Under the pieces are notes generated by a model. It saw only the letters and a list, made by a program, of their open reading frames with translations. It was not told where the DNA came from and made no database searches. From Gordius sp. MW1 (taxonomy: Eukaryota; Nematomorpha; Gordioida; Gordea; Gordiidae): DNA of 64,000 nt. A program made the translations under genes and the position numbers. The DNA is taken from NCBI GenBank assembly GCA_964036665.1, contig OZ038526.1, positions 37,324,001 to 37,388,000 on the forward strand, given 5' to 3'. Shown here one piece after another: positions 1 through 11,603 of the stretch (its first letter is position 1; each line of letters begins with the position of its first letter).

Positions 1-469
1 CAACGGACGGACAACGGAAGGACAACGGACGGACAACGGACGGACAACGGAAGGACATCAGACGGACAACGGACGGACAACGGAAGGACAACAAAAGGAC
101 ATCAGACGGACAACGGACGGACAACAAAAGGACATCAGACGGACAACGGACGGACAACGGAAGGACAACGTACGGACAACGGAAGGACAACGGGCGGACA
201 ACGGACGGACAACGGACGGACAACGGAAGGACATCAGAGGGACAACGGACGGACAACGGAAGGACAACGGAAGGACATCAGACGGACAACGGACGGACAA
301 CGGAAGGACAACGGGCGGACAACGGACGGACAACGGACGGACAACGGGCGGACAACGGACGGACAACAAAAGGACATCAGACGGACAACGGACGGACAAC
401 GAACGGACAACGGAAGGACAACGGAAGGACAACGGACGGACAACGGACGGACAACGGAAGGACAACGGG

Positions 470-1682
470 CGGACAACGGACGGACAACGGACGGACAACG
501 GACGGACAACGGAAGGACATCAGAGGGACAACGGACGGACAACGGAAGGACAACGGGCGGACAACGGACGGACAACGGACGGACAACGGAATGACATCAG
601 ACGGACAACTGACGGACTACGGAAGGACAACGGAAGGACAACGGGCGGACAACGGACGGACAACGGACGGACAACGGAAGGACATCAGACGGACAAGGGA
701 CGGACAACGGATGGACAACGGAAGGACATCAGACGGACAACGGACGGACAACGAACGGACAACGAACGGACAACGAACGGACAACGGACAGACAACAAAA
801 GGACATCAGACGGACAACGGACGGACAACGAACGGACAACGGACGGACAACGAACGGACAACGGACGGACAACGGACGGACAACAAAATGACATCAGACG
901 GACAACGGACGGACAACGGACAGACAACAAAATGACATCAGACGGACAACGGACGGACAACGGAAGCACAACGGAAGGACAACGGAAGGACAACGGAAGG
1001 ACATCAGACGGACAAGGGACGGACAACGGACGGACAACAAAATGACATCAGACGGACAACGAACGGACAACGGACAGACAACAAAATGACATCAGACGGA
1101 CAACGGACGGACAACGGAAGGACAACGGAAGGACAACGGAAGGACATCAGACGGACAAGGGACGGACAACGGACGGACAACGGAAGGACATCAGACGGAC
1201 AAGGGAGGGACAACGGATGGACAACGGAAGGACATCAGACGGACAACGGACGGACAACGGAAGGACAACAAAAGGACATCAGACGGACAACGGACGGACA
1301 ACGGACGGACAACGGAAGGACAACGGACGGACTACGGAAGGACAACGGAAGGACAACGGGCGGACAACGGACGGACAACGGACGGACAACGGAAGGACAA
1401 CGGACGGACAACGGAAGGACATCAGACGGACAACGGACGGACAACGGACGGACAACGGAAGGACAACGGAAGGACAACGGGCGGACAACGGACGGACAAC
1501 GGAAGGACAACGGGCGGACATCAGACGGACAACGGACGGACAACGGAAGGACAACGGAAGGACAACGGAAGGACAACGGGCGGACAACGGACGGACAACA
1601 AAAGGACAACGGACGGACAACGAACGGACAACGAACGGACAACGGACGGACAACGGACAGACAACAAAATGACATCAGACGG
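470..1682 (+). repeat. Segmental duplication, left copy (offset 5,895 bp)
   Basis: About 1.2 kb repeats at 6365-7577 with the same order of variant units, including rare ones: ACAACTGACGG then ACTACGGAAGG near 607 and 6502, ACAACGGAAGC near 960 and 6855, and the GGGAGGG form of uG near 1202 and 7097. Small differences exist: uD at 595 is ACAACAGACGG at 6490, and ACAACGGACGG near 1480 reads ACAACGGGCGGAT near 7480. The edges are estimated by eye to within a few units. Confidence 0.85.
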
Positions 1683-2422
1683 ACAACGGACGGACAACGG
1701 AAGGACAACGGAAGGACAACGGAAGGACAACGGAAGGACATCAGACGGACAAGGGACGGACAACGGAAGGACAACGGAAGGACAACGGAAGGACAACGGA
1801 AGGACATCAGACGGACAAGGGACGGACAACGGACGGACAACGGAAGGACATCAGACGGACAAGGGACGGACAACGGATGGACAACGGAAGGACATCAGAC
1901 GGACAACGGACGGACAACGGAAGGACAACGGAAGGACAACGGAAGGACAACGGAAGGACATCAGACGGACAAGGGACGGACAACGGACGGACAACGGAAG
2001 GACATCAGACGGACAAGGGACGGACAACAGATGGACAACGGAAGGACATCAGACGGACAACGGACGGACAACGAACGGACAACGAACGGACAACGAACGG
2101 ACAACGGACAGACAACAAAAGGACATCAGACGGACAACGGACGGACAACGAACGGACAACGGACGGACAACGAACGGACAACGGACGGACAACGGACGGA
2201 CAACAAAATGACATCAGACGGACAACGGACGGACAACGGACAGACAACAAAATGACATCAGACGGACAACGGACGGACAACGGAAGGACAACGGAAGGAC
2301 AACGGAAGGACAACGGAAGGACATCAGACGGACAAGGGACGGACAACGGACGGACAACAAAATGACATCAGACGGACAACGAACGGACAACGGACAGACA
2401 ACAAAATGACATCAGACGGACA
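655..2422 (+). repeat. Local duplication, 1,320-bp offset (655-1102 and 1975-2422)
   Basis: Bases 655-1102 recur at 1975-2422, exactly 120 units away, with the same sequence of uF, uI, uE, uD and uE' units. They differ at scattered sites, for example GGAAGC near 964 against GGAAGG near 2284, and GGATGG against AGATGG near 2030. The copies split at about 1103 and 2423, where uA is replaced by uG. Confidence 0.8.
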
Positions 2423-2654
2423 AGGGACGGACAACGGACGGACAACGGAAGGACAACGGAAGGACAACGGAAGGACAACGGAAGGACATCAGACGGACAA
2501 GGGACGGACAACGGACGGACAACGGAAGGACATCAGACGGACAAGGGACGGACAACGGATGGACAACGGAAGGACATCAGACGGACAACGGACGGACAAC
2601 GGAAGGACAACGGAAGGACAACGGAAGGACAGCGGAAGGACAACGGAAGGACAA

Positions 2655-3020
2655 CGGGCGGACAACGGAAGGACATCAGACGGACAACGAACGGACAACG
2701 GAAGGACAACGAACGGACAACGGACGGACAACAGGCGGACAACGGACGGACAACGGACGGACAACGGACGGACAACGGAAGGACAACGGAAGGACAACGG
2801 GCGGACAACGGACGGACAACGGACGGACAACGGAAGGACAACGGAAGGACATCAGACGGACAACGAACGGACAACGGAAGGACAACGAACGGACAACGGA
2901 CGGACAACAGGCGGACAACGGACGGACAACGGACGGACAACGGACGGACAACGGAAGGACAACGGAAGGACAACGGGCGGACAACGGACGGACAACGGAC
3001 GGACAACGGAAGGACAACGG
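2655..3020 (+). repeat. Tandem duplication, 176-bp unit
   Basis: Two consecutive copies of a 16-unit word near 2665-2840 and 2841-3016. Each carries uD, uF, uB, uF, uA, then the rare ACAACAGGCGG, followed by runs of uA and uB and a uC. The offset is 176 bp, 16 whole units. Confidence 0.75.
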
Positions 3021-3045
3021 AAGGACATCAGACGGACAACGGACG

Positions 3046-3485
3046 GACAACGGAAGGACAACGGACAGACAACAAAATGACATCTGACGGACAACGGACG
3101 GACAACGGAAGGACAACGGAAGGACAACGGAAGGACAACGGAAGGACAACGGAAGGACATCAGACGGACAAGGGACGGACAACGGACGGACAACGGAAGG
3201 ACATCAGACGGACAAGGGACGGACAACGGATGGACAACGGAAGGACATCAGACGGACAACGGACGGACAACGGAAGGACAACGGACAGACAACAAAATGA
3301 CATCTGACGGACAACGGACGGACAACGGAAGGACAACGGAAGGACAACGGAAGGACAACGGAAGGACAACGGAAGGACATCAGACGGACAAGGGACGGAC
3401 AACGGACGGACAACGGAAGGACATCAGACGGACAAGGGACGGACAACGGATGGACAACGGAAGGACATCAGACGGACAACGGACG
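3046..3485 (+). repeat. Tandem duplication, 220-bp unit
   Basis: Bases 3046-3265 recur at 3266-3485, exactly 20 units. Both copies hold uI, uE', uJ, a run of uB, uD, uG, uA, uB, uD, uG and uH in that order. The uE'-uJ pair (ATGACATCTG) is the visible marker near 3074 and 3294 and appears again near 5010. Confidence 0.85.
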
Positions 3486-5356
3486 GACAACGGAAGGACA
3501 ACAAAATGACATCAGACGGACAACGGACGGACAACGGAAGGACAACGGACGGACAACGGAAGGACAACGGAAGGACAACGGGCGGACAACGGACGGACAA
3601 CGGAAGGACAACGGGCGGACATCAGACGGACAACGGACGGACAACGGAAGGACAACGGAAGGACAACGGAAGGACAACGGGCGGACAACGGACGGACAAC
3701 AAAAGGACAACGGACGGACAACGAACGGACAACGAACGGACAACGGACGGACAACGGACAGACAACAAAATGACATCAGACGGACAACGGACGGACAACG
3801 GAAGGACAACGGAAGGACAACGGAAGGACAACGGAAGGACATCAGACGGACAAGGGACGGACAACGGACGGACAACGGAAGGACATCAGACGGACAAGGG
3901 ACGGACAACGGATGGACAACGGAAGGACATCAGACGGACAACGGACGGACAACGGAAGGACAACGGAAGGACAACGGAAGGACAACGGAACGACATCAGA
4001 CGGACAAGGGACGGACAACGGACGGACAACGGAAGGACATCAGACGGACAAGGGACGGACAACAGATGGACAACGGAAGGACATCAGACGGACAACGGAC
4101 GGACAACGAACGGACAACGAACGGACAACGAACGGACAACGGACAGACAACAAAAGGACATCAGACGGACAACGGACGGACAACGAACGGACAACGGACG
4201 GACAACGAACGGACAACGGAAGGACAACGGAAGGACAACGGAAGGACAACGGAAGGACATCAGACGGACAAGGGACGGACAACAAAATGACATCAGACGG
4301 ACAACGAACGGACAACGGACAGACAACAAAATGACATCAGACGGACAACGGACGGACAACGGACGGACAACGGAAGGACAACGGAAGGACAACGGAAGGA
4401 CAACGGAAGGACATCAGACGGACAAGGGACGGACAACGGACGGACAACGGAAGGACATCAGACGGACAAGGGACGGACAAGGGATGGACAACGGAAGGAC
4501 ATCAGACGGACAACGGACGGACAACGGAAGGACAACGGAAGGACAACGGAAGGACAACGGAAGGACAACGGAAGGACAACGGGCGGACAACGGACGGACA
4601 ACGGAAGGACATCAGACGGACAACGAACGGACAACGGAAGGACAACGAACGGACAACGGACGGACAACGGGCGGACAACGGACGGACAACGGACGGACAA
4701 CGGAAGGACAACAGACGGACAACGGAAGGACAACGGGCGGACAACGGACGGACAACGGACGGACAACGGAAGGACATCAGACGGACAACGAACGGACAAC
4801 GGAAGGACAACGAACGGACAACGGACGGACAACGGGCGGACAACGGACGGACAACGGACGGACAACGGACGGACAACGGACGGACAACGGAAGGACAACG
4901 GAAGGACAACGGGCGGACAACGGACGGACAACGGACGGACAACGGAAGGACAACGGAAGGACATCAGACGGACAACGGACGGACAACGGAAGGACAACGG
5001 ACAGACAACAAAATGACATCTGACGGACAACGGACGGACAACGGAAGGACAACGGAAGGACAACGGAAGGACAACGGAAGGACATCAGACGGACAAGGGA
5101 CGGACAACGGACGGACAACGGAAGGACATCAGACGGACAAGGGACGGACAACGGATGGACAACGGAAGGACATCAGACGGACAACGGACGGACAACGGAA
5201 GGACAACAAAATGACATCAGACGGACAACGGACGGACAACGGAAGGACAACGGACGGACAACGGAAGGACAACGGAAGGACAACGGGCGGACAACGGAAG
5301 GACAACGGGCGGACATCAGACGGACAACGGACGGACAACGGACGGACAACGGAAGG

Positions 5357-5366
5357 ACAACAAACT
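5357..5366 (+). other. 10-bp register-slip unit
   Basis: ACAACAAACT sits where uE' (ACAACAAAATG) would be expected before a uD unit. It is the only length-changing unit in the first 9,560 bp. It explains why the duplication between about 470-1682 and 6365-7577 has an offset of 5,895 bp, which is one base short of 536 x 11. Confidence 0.85.
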
Positions 5367-6364
5367 ACATCAGACGGACAACGAACGGACAACGAACGGA
5401 CAACGGGCGGACAACGGAAGGACAACGGACGGACAACGGACGGACAACAAAAGGACATCAGACGGACAACGGACGGACAACGGAAGGACATCAGACGGAC
5501 AAGGGACGGACAACGGACGGACAACGGACAGACAACAAAATGACATCAGACGGACAACGGACGGACAACGGACGGACAATGGGCGGACAACGGAAGGACA
5601 ACGGGCGGACAATGGGCGGACAACGGAAGGACAACGGGCGGACAACGGACGGACAACGGACGGACAACGGGCGGACAACGGGCGGACAACGGAAGGACAA
5701 CGGAAGGACAACGGACGGACAACGGACGGACAACGGAAGGACAACGGGCGGACAACGGAAGGACATCAGACGGACAACGGACGGACAACGGAAGGACAAC
5801 GGAAGGACAACGGGCGGACAACGGACGGACAACGGACGGACAACGGAAGGACAACGGAAGGACAACGGGCCGACAACGGACGGACAACGGACGGACAACG
5901 GGCGGACAACGGACGGACAACGGAAGGACATCAGACGGACAACGGACGGACAACGGAAGGACAACAGAAGGACAACGGGCGGACAACGGAAGGACAACAG
6001 AAGGACAACGGGCGGACAACGGACGGACAACGAACGGACAACGGACCGACAACAAAAGGACATCAGACGGACAACAAAAGGACATCAGACGGACAACGGA
6101 CGGACAACGGAAGGACAACGGACGGACAACGGAAGGACAACGGAAGGACAACGGGCGGACAACGAACGGACAACGGACGGACAACGGAAGGACATCAGAG
6201 GGACAACGGACGGACAACGGAAGGACAACGGACGGACAACGGAAGGACAACGGACGGACAACGGACGGACAACGGAAGGACAACGGACGGACAAAGGACG
6301 GACAACGGAAGGACATCAGACGGACAACGGACGGACAACGGAAGGACAACGGAAGGACAACGGA

Positions 6365-7577
6365 AGGACAACGGACGGACAACGGACGGACAACGGACGG
6401 ACAACGGAAGGACATCAGAGGGACAACGGACGGACAACGGAAGGACAACGGGCGGACAACGGACGGACAACGGACGGACAACGGAATGACAACAGACGGA
6501 CAACTGACGGACTACGGAAGGACAACGGAAGGACAACGGGCGGACAACGGACGGACAACGGACGGACAACGGAAGGACATCAGACGGACAAGGGACGGAC
6601 AACGGATGGACAACGGAAGGACATCAGACGGACAACGGACGGACAACGAACGGACAACGAACGGACAACGAACGGACAACGGACAGACAACAAAAGGACA
6701 TCAGACGGACAACGGACGGACAACGAACGGACAACGGACGGACAACGAACGGACAACGGACGGACAACGGACGGACAACAAAATGACATCAGACGGACAA
6801 CGGACGGACAACGGACAGACAACAAAATGACATCAGACGGACAACGGACGGACAACGGAAGCACAACGGAAGGACAACGGAAGGACAACGGAAGGACATC
6901 AGACGGACAAGGGACGGACAACGGACGGACAACAAAATGACATCAGACGGACAACGAACGGACAACGGACAGACAACAAAATGACATCAGACGGACAACG
7001 GACGGACAACGGAAGGACAACGGAAGGACAACGGAAGGACATCAGACGGACAAGGGACGGACAACGGACGGACAACGGAAGGACATCAGACGGACAAGGG
7101 AGGGACAACGGATGGACAACGGAAGGACATCAGACGGACAACGGACGGACAACGGAAGGACAACAAAAGGACATCAGACGGACAACGGACGGACAACGGA
7201 CGGACAACGGAAGGACAACGGACGGACTACGGAAGGACAACGGAAGGACAACGGGCGGACAACGGACGGACAACGGACGGACAACGGAAGGACAACGGAC
7301 GGACAACGGAAGGACATCAGACGGACAACGGACGGACAACGGACGGACAACGGAAGGACAACGGAAGGACAACGGGCGGACAACGGACGGACAACGGAAG
7401 GACAACGGGCGGACATCAGACGGACAACGGACGGACAACGGAAGGACAACGGAAGGACAACGGAAGGACAACGGGCGGATAACGGACGGACAACAAAAGG
7501 ACAACGGACGGACAACGAACGGACAACGAACGGACAACGGACGGACAACGGACAGACAACAAAATGACATCAGACGG
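6365..7577 (+). repeat. Segmental duplication, right copy (offset 5,895 bp)
   Basis: Partner of 470-1682. The copies part at the right edge: after the uE' at 1661-1671 the left copy continues into uD-uA, while the right copy continues into uD and a GGGAGGG unit. The distance equals 536 units minus the single base lost at 5357-5366, so no other net length change occurred between the copies. Confidence 0.85.
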
Positions 7578-9560
7578 ACAAGGGAGGGACAACGGATGGA
7601 CAACGGAAGGACATCAGACGGACAACGGACGGACAACGGAAGGACAACAAAAGGACATCAGACGGACAACGGACGGACAACGGACGGACAACGGAAGGAC
7701 AACCGACGGACAACGGAAGGACAACGGAAGGACAACGGAAGGACAACGGGCGGACAACGGACGGACAACGGACGGACAACGGAAGGACAACGGACGGACA
7801 ACGGAAGGACATCAGACGGACAACGGACGGACAACGGACGGACAACGGAAGGACAACGGGCGGACAACGGACGGACAACGGACGGACAACGGACGGACAA
7901 CGGAAGGACATCAGACGGACAACGGACGGACAACGGAAGGACAACGGAAGGACAACAAACGGACAACGAACGGACAAATGACGGACAACGGACGGACAAC
8001 AGACGGACAACGGACGGACAACAAAAGGACATCAGACGGACAAGGGACGGACAACGAACGGACAACGGACGGACAACGGACGGACAACAAAAGGACATCA
8101 GACGGACAACGGACGGAAAACGGAAGGACAACGGACGGACAACGGAAGGACAACGGACGGACAACGGACGGACAACGGACGGACAACGGAAGGACATCAG
8201 ACGGACAACGGACGGACAACGGAAGGACAACGGATAGACAACGGGCGGACAACGGACGGACAACGGACGGACAACGGAAGGACATCAGACGGACAAGGGA
8301 CGGACAACGGACGGACAACGGAAGGACATCAGACGGACAAGGGACGGACAACGAACGGACAACGGACGGACAACGGACGGACAACAAAAGGACATCAGAC
8401 GGACAACGGACGGACAACGGAAGGACAACGGACGGACAACGGACGGACAACGGAAGGACAACAAAAGGACATCAGACGGACAACGGACGGACAACAAAAG
8501 GACATCAGACGGACAACGGACGGACAACGGAAGGACAACGGAAGGACAACGGGCGGACAACGGAAGGACAACAAAAGGACATCAGACGGACAACGGACGG
8601 ACAACAAAAGGACATCAGACGGACAACGGACGGACAATGGGCGGACAACGGAAGGACAACGGGCGGACAACGGACGGACAACGGACGGACAACGGGCGGA
8701 CAACGGACGGACAACGGAAGGACATCAGACGGACAACGGACGGACAACGGACGGACAACGGAAGGACAACGGGCGGACAACGGACGGACAACGGACGGAC
8801 AACGGACGGACAACGGACGGACAACGGACGGACAACGGGCGGACAACGGACGGACAACGGAAGGACAACGGAAGGACATCAGACGGACAACGGACGGACA
8901 TCAGACGGACAACGGACGGACAACGGAAGGACAACGGAAGGACAACGGACGGACAACGGAAGGACAACGGAAGGACAACGGGCGGACAACGAACAGACAA
9001 CGAACGGACAACGGACAGACAACAAAAGGACATCTGACGGACAACGGAAGGACAACGGACGGACAACGGAAGGACAACGGAAGGACAACAAAAGGACATC
9101 AGACGGACAACGGACGGACAACGGAAGGACAACGGGCGGACAACGGACGGACAACGGACGGACAACGGACGGACAACAAAATGACATCAGACGGACAACG
9201 GACGGACAACGGAAGGACAACGGAAGGACAACGGAAGGACAACGGACGGACAACGGAAGGACAACGGGCGGACAACGGACGGACAACGGACGGACAACGG
9301 ACGGACAACGGACAGACAACGGACGGACAACGGACGGACAACGGACGGACAACGGACGGACAACGGACGGACAACGGACAGACAACGGACGGACAACGGA
9401 CGGACAACGGACGGACAACGGAAGGACAACGGGCGGACAACGGAAGGACAACGGGCGGACAACGGACGGACAACGGACGGACAACGGACGGACATCAGAC
9501 GGACAACGGAAGGACAACGGACGGACATCAGACGGACAACGGAAGGACAACGGACGGACA

Positions 9561-9980
9561 ATAGGCCTCATTAAAATTTTTGATATCAGATGTGAATTCC
9601 GTGAAAAAAATTTTCTGATCAGAAAATATTTTTTTCGACCTCAAATTTTTTTCAATTTTTTTGTTCAACCATATAGGCCTCATGAAAATTTTTGATATCA
9701 GAAGTGAATTCCGTAAAAAAAAATTTTTTGATCAGAAAATATTTTTTCGACCTCACAATTTTTTCAATTTTTTTGTAACACCATATAGGCCTCATGAAAA
9801 TTTTGGATATCAGAGGTGAATTCCGAAAAAAAAAATTTTTTCGACTTGAAAATTTTTTAAATTTTTTTGTTTAACCATATAGGCTTCGTGAAAATTTCAG
9901 CGGACGGCTAAAAAGTCATATTATCAATGTTATTAACAAGAACAGAATACTCTCCGGGATTCAAACTTGTAGCCTCCTGA
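9561..9980 (+). repeat. AT-rich block 1 (type alpha, 420 bp)
   Basis: The block has four parts: monomer 1 at 9561-9672 (112 bp), monomer 2 at 9673-9784 (112 bp), a shortened monomer 3 at 9785-9878 (94 bp), and a tail at 9879-9980 that opens like a fourth monomer (ATAGGCTTCGTGAAAATTT) before turning into unrelated sequence. Each full monomer starts ATAGGCCTCAT and carries GATATCAGA and GTGAATTCCG. Alpha-specific bases are GTGAAAAAAA in monomer 1, CTCACAATT in monomer 2 and TTTTGGATATC in monomer 3. The tail motif reads CAGCGGACGGC. The left flank is type I (uD uB uA uD uB uA). No coding function is supported. Confidence 0.95.
9610..9627. repeat. 18-bp perfect palindrome in AT block monomer 1
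   Basis: ATTTTCTGATCAGAAAAT is its own reverse complement. It lies 49 bases into block 1 and at the same place in the alpha, beta2 and gamma blocks. It shortens to 16 bp in beta1 blocks (final T is C) and to 14 bp in delta blocks. Monomer 2 keeps a one-mismatch form around the same TGATCA core; monomer 3 has lost it in its deletion. It could bind a dimeric protein or form a hairpin, but the sequence alone does not show a function. Confidence 0.85.
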
Positions 9981-11183
9981 TGGACAACGGACGGACAACA
10001 AAAGGACATCAGACGGACAACCGACGGACAACGGATTGACAACGGACGGACAACGGACGGACAACGGAAGGACAACGGAAGGACAACGGGCGGACAACGG
10101 ACGGACAACGGAATGACAACGCACGGACAACGGACGGACAACGGAAGGACAATGGAAGGACATCAGACGGACAACGAACGGACAACGAACGGACAACGAA
10201 CGGACAACGGACGGACAACAAAAGGACATCAGACGGACAAGGGACGGACAAAGAACGGACAACGGAGGGACAACGGACGGACAACAAAAGGACATCAGAC
10301 GGACAACGGAAGGACAACGGACGGACAACGGAAGGAGAACGGACGGACAACGGACGGACAACGGGCGGACAACGGACGGACAACGGACGGACAACGGACG
10401 GACAACGGAAGGACATCAGACGGACAACGGACGGACAACGGAAGGACAACGGAAGGACAACGGGCGGACAACGGACGGACAACGGAAGGACAACGGACGG
10501 ACAACGGAAGGAGAACGGACGGACAACGGACGGACAACGGGCGGACAACGGACGGACAACGGGCGGACAACGGACGGACAACGGACGGACAACGGACGGA
10601 CAACGGAAGGACATCAGACGGACAACGGACGGACAACGGAAGGACAACGGAAGGACAACGGGCGGACAACGGACGGACAACGGACGGACAACGGAAGGAC
10701 ATCAGACGGACAAGGGACGGACAACGGACGGACAACGGAAGGACATCAGACGGACAACGGACGGACATCAGACGGACAAGGGACGGACAACGAACGGACA
10801 ACGGAAGGACAACGGAAGGACAACGGACGGACAACGGACGGACAACGGAAGGACAACGGAAGGACAACGGAAGGACAACGGGCGGACAACGGACGGACAA
10901 CGGAAGGACATCAGACGGACAAGGGACGGACAACGGATGGACAACGGAAGGACATCAGACGGACAACGGACAGAAAACGGAAGGACAAGAAAAGGACATC
11001 AGACGGACAACGGACGGACAACGGAAGGACAACGGACGGACAACGGAAGGACAACGGACGGACAACGGACGGACAACGGACGGACAACGGACGGACAACG
11101 GACGGACAACGGACGGACAACGGACGGACATCACGGACAACGAACGGACATCAGACGGACAACGGAAGGACAACGGACGGACA
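9981..11183 (+). repeat. 11-bp satellite array, segment 2
   Basis: About 109 units between blocks 1 and 2. It starts with the fixed word seen after every block (TGG, uA, uE, uD, ACAACCGACGG, ACAACGGATTG, uA). From about 10,045 it matches the sequence from about 17,606 at an offset of 7,561 bp. One 9-bp unit, ACATCACGG, lies at 11128-11136, 47 bases before block 2. Confidence 0.96.
11128..11136 (+). other. 9-bp register-slip unit of the type II block flank
   Basis: ACATCACGG is uD with two bases lost. The same unit sits exactly 56 bases before blocks 2, 4, 5, 7, 8, 9, 10 and 12 (starts 11128, 16869, 18689, 25660, 29108, 31313, 35289, 41834), each time followed by uF, uD, uB, uA and ACA. One further copy lies at 55070-55078 with no block after it. 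It is a marker of shared descent for these flanks. Confidence 0.9.
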
Positions 11184-11603
11184 ATAGGCCTCATTAAAAT
11201 TTTTGATATCAGATGTGAATTCCGTAAAAAAAATTTTCTGATCAGAAAACATTTTTTTCGACCTCAAATTTTTTTCAATTTTTTTGTTCAACCATATAGG
11301 CCTCATGAAAATTTTTGATATCAGAAGTGAATTCCGTAAAAAAAAATTTTTTGATCAGAAAATATTTTTTCGACCTCAAAATTTTTTCAATTTTTTTGTA
11401 ACACCATATAGGCCTCATGAAAATTTTCAATATCAGAGGTGAATTCCGAAAAAAAAATTTTTTTCGACTTGAAAATTTTTTAAATTTTTTTGTTTAACCA
11501 TATAGGCTTCGTGAAAATTTCAGCGGGCGGCTAAAAAGTCATATTATCAATGTTATTAACAAGAACAGAATACTCTCCGGGATTCAAACTTGTAGCCTCC
11601 TGA
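11184..11603 (+). repeat. AT-rich block 2 (type beta1, 420 bp)
   Basis: Same four-part layout as block 1. Diagnostic bases are GAAAACATTTT in monomer 1, TTTTCAATATC in monomer 3 and a GGGCGG tail motif. Left flank is type II (with ACATCACGG). Its closest relative in the window is block 5, which shares GAAAACAT but lacks two bases. Confidence 0.95.

Larger units (their letters stand above)
1..9560 (+). repeat. 11-bp satellite array, segment 1 (block-free left domain)
   Basis: Head-to-tail ACAACGGACGG units, about 868 complete copies between a partial unit at base 1 and the ACA at the first AT block. The first 3 kb is rich in uB, uD, uE' and uG; uE'-uD pairs recur (for example near 590, 1085, 1665, 2210 and 2405). 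The only non-11-bp unit is a 10-bp ACAACAAACT at 5357-5366. No other sequence interrupts the array. The window starts inside it, so the true left edge is not visible. Confidence 0.97.

Noticed and set aside
1669..1672. ATGA start-stop overlaps between consecutive plus-strand frames, as in translationally coupled operon genes
   Set aside because: Each overlap is simply the uE' unit followed by uD (AAAATGACATC). It recurs at every such pair and has no link to ribosome binding sites.
9530..9695. Plus-strand frame running from the array into block 1, giving a Phe/Lys/Asn-rich tail (for example NFFVQPYRPHENF)
   Set aside because: This is read-through into A/T tracts. It repeats at the other blocks because they are copies, and the peptide shows no domain or conserved start.
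9561..9980. LTR, DNA transposon or insertion sequence
   Set aside because: The block has no terminal inverted repeats, no transposase or reverse transcriptase frame and no target-site duplication. Its spread is explained by copying together with flanks.
9908..10141. Minus-strand frame through the block tail containing EATSLNPGEYSVL
   Set aside because: It is a short extension of the array frame over the 80-bp tail. It is the same in all blocks by descent, and a second frame (ending SRRVFCSC) is equally open there.
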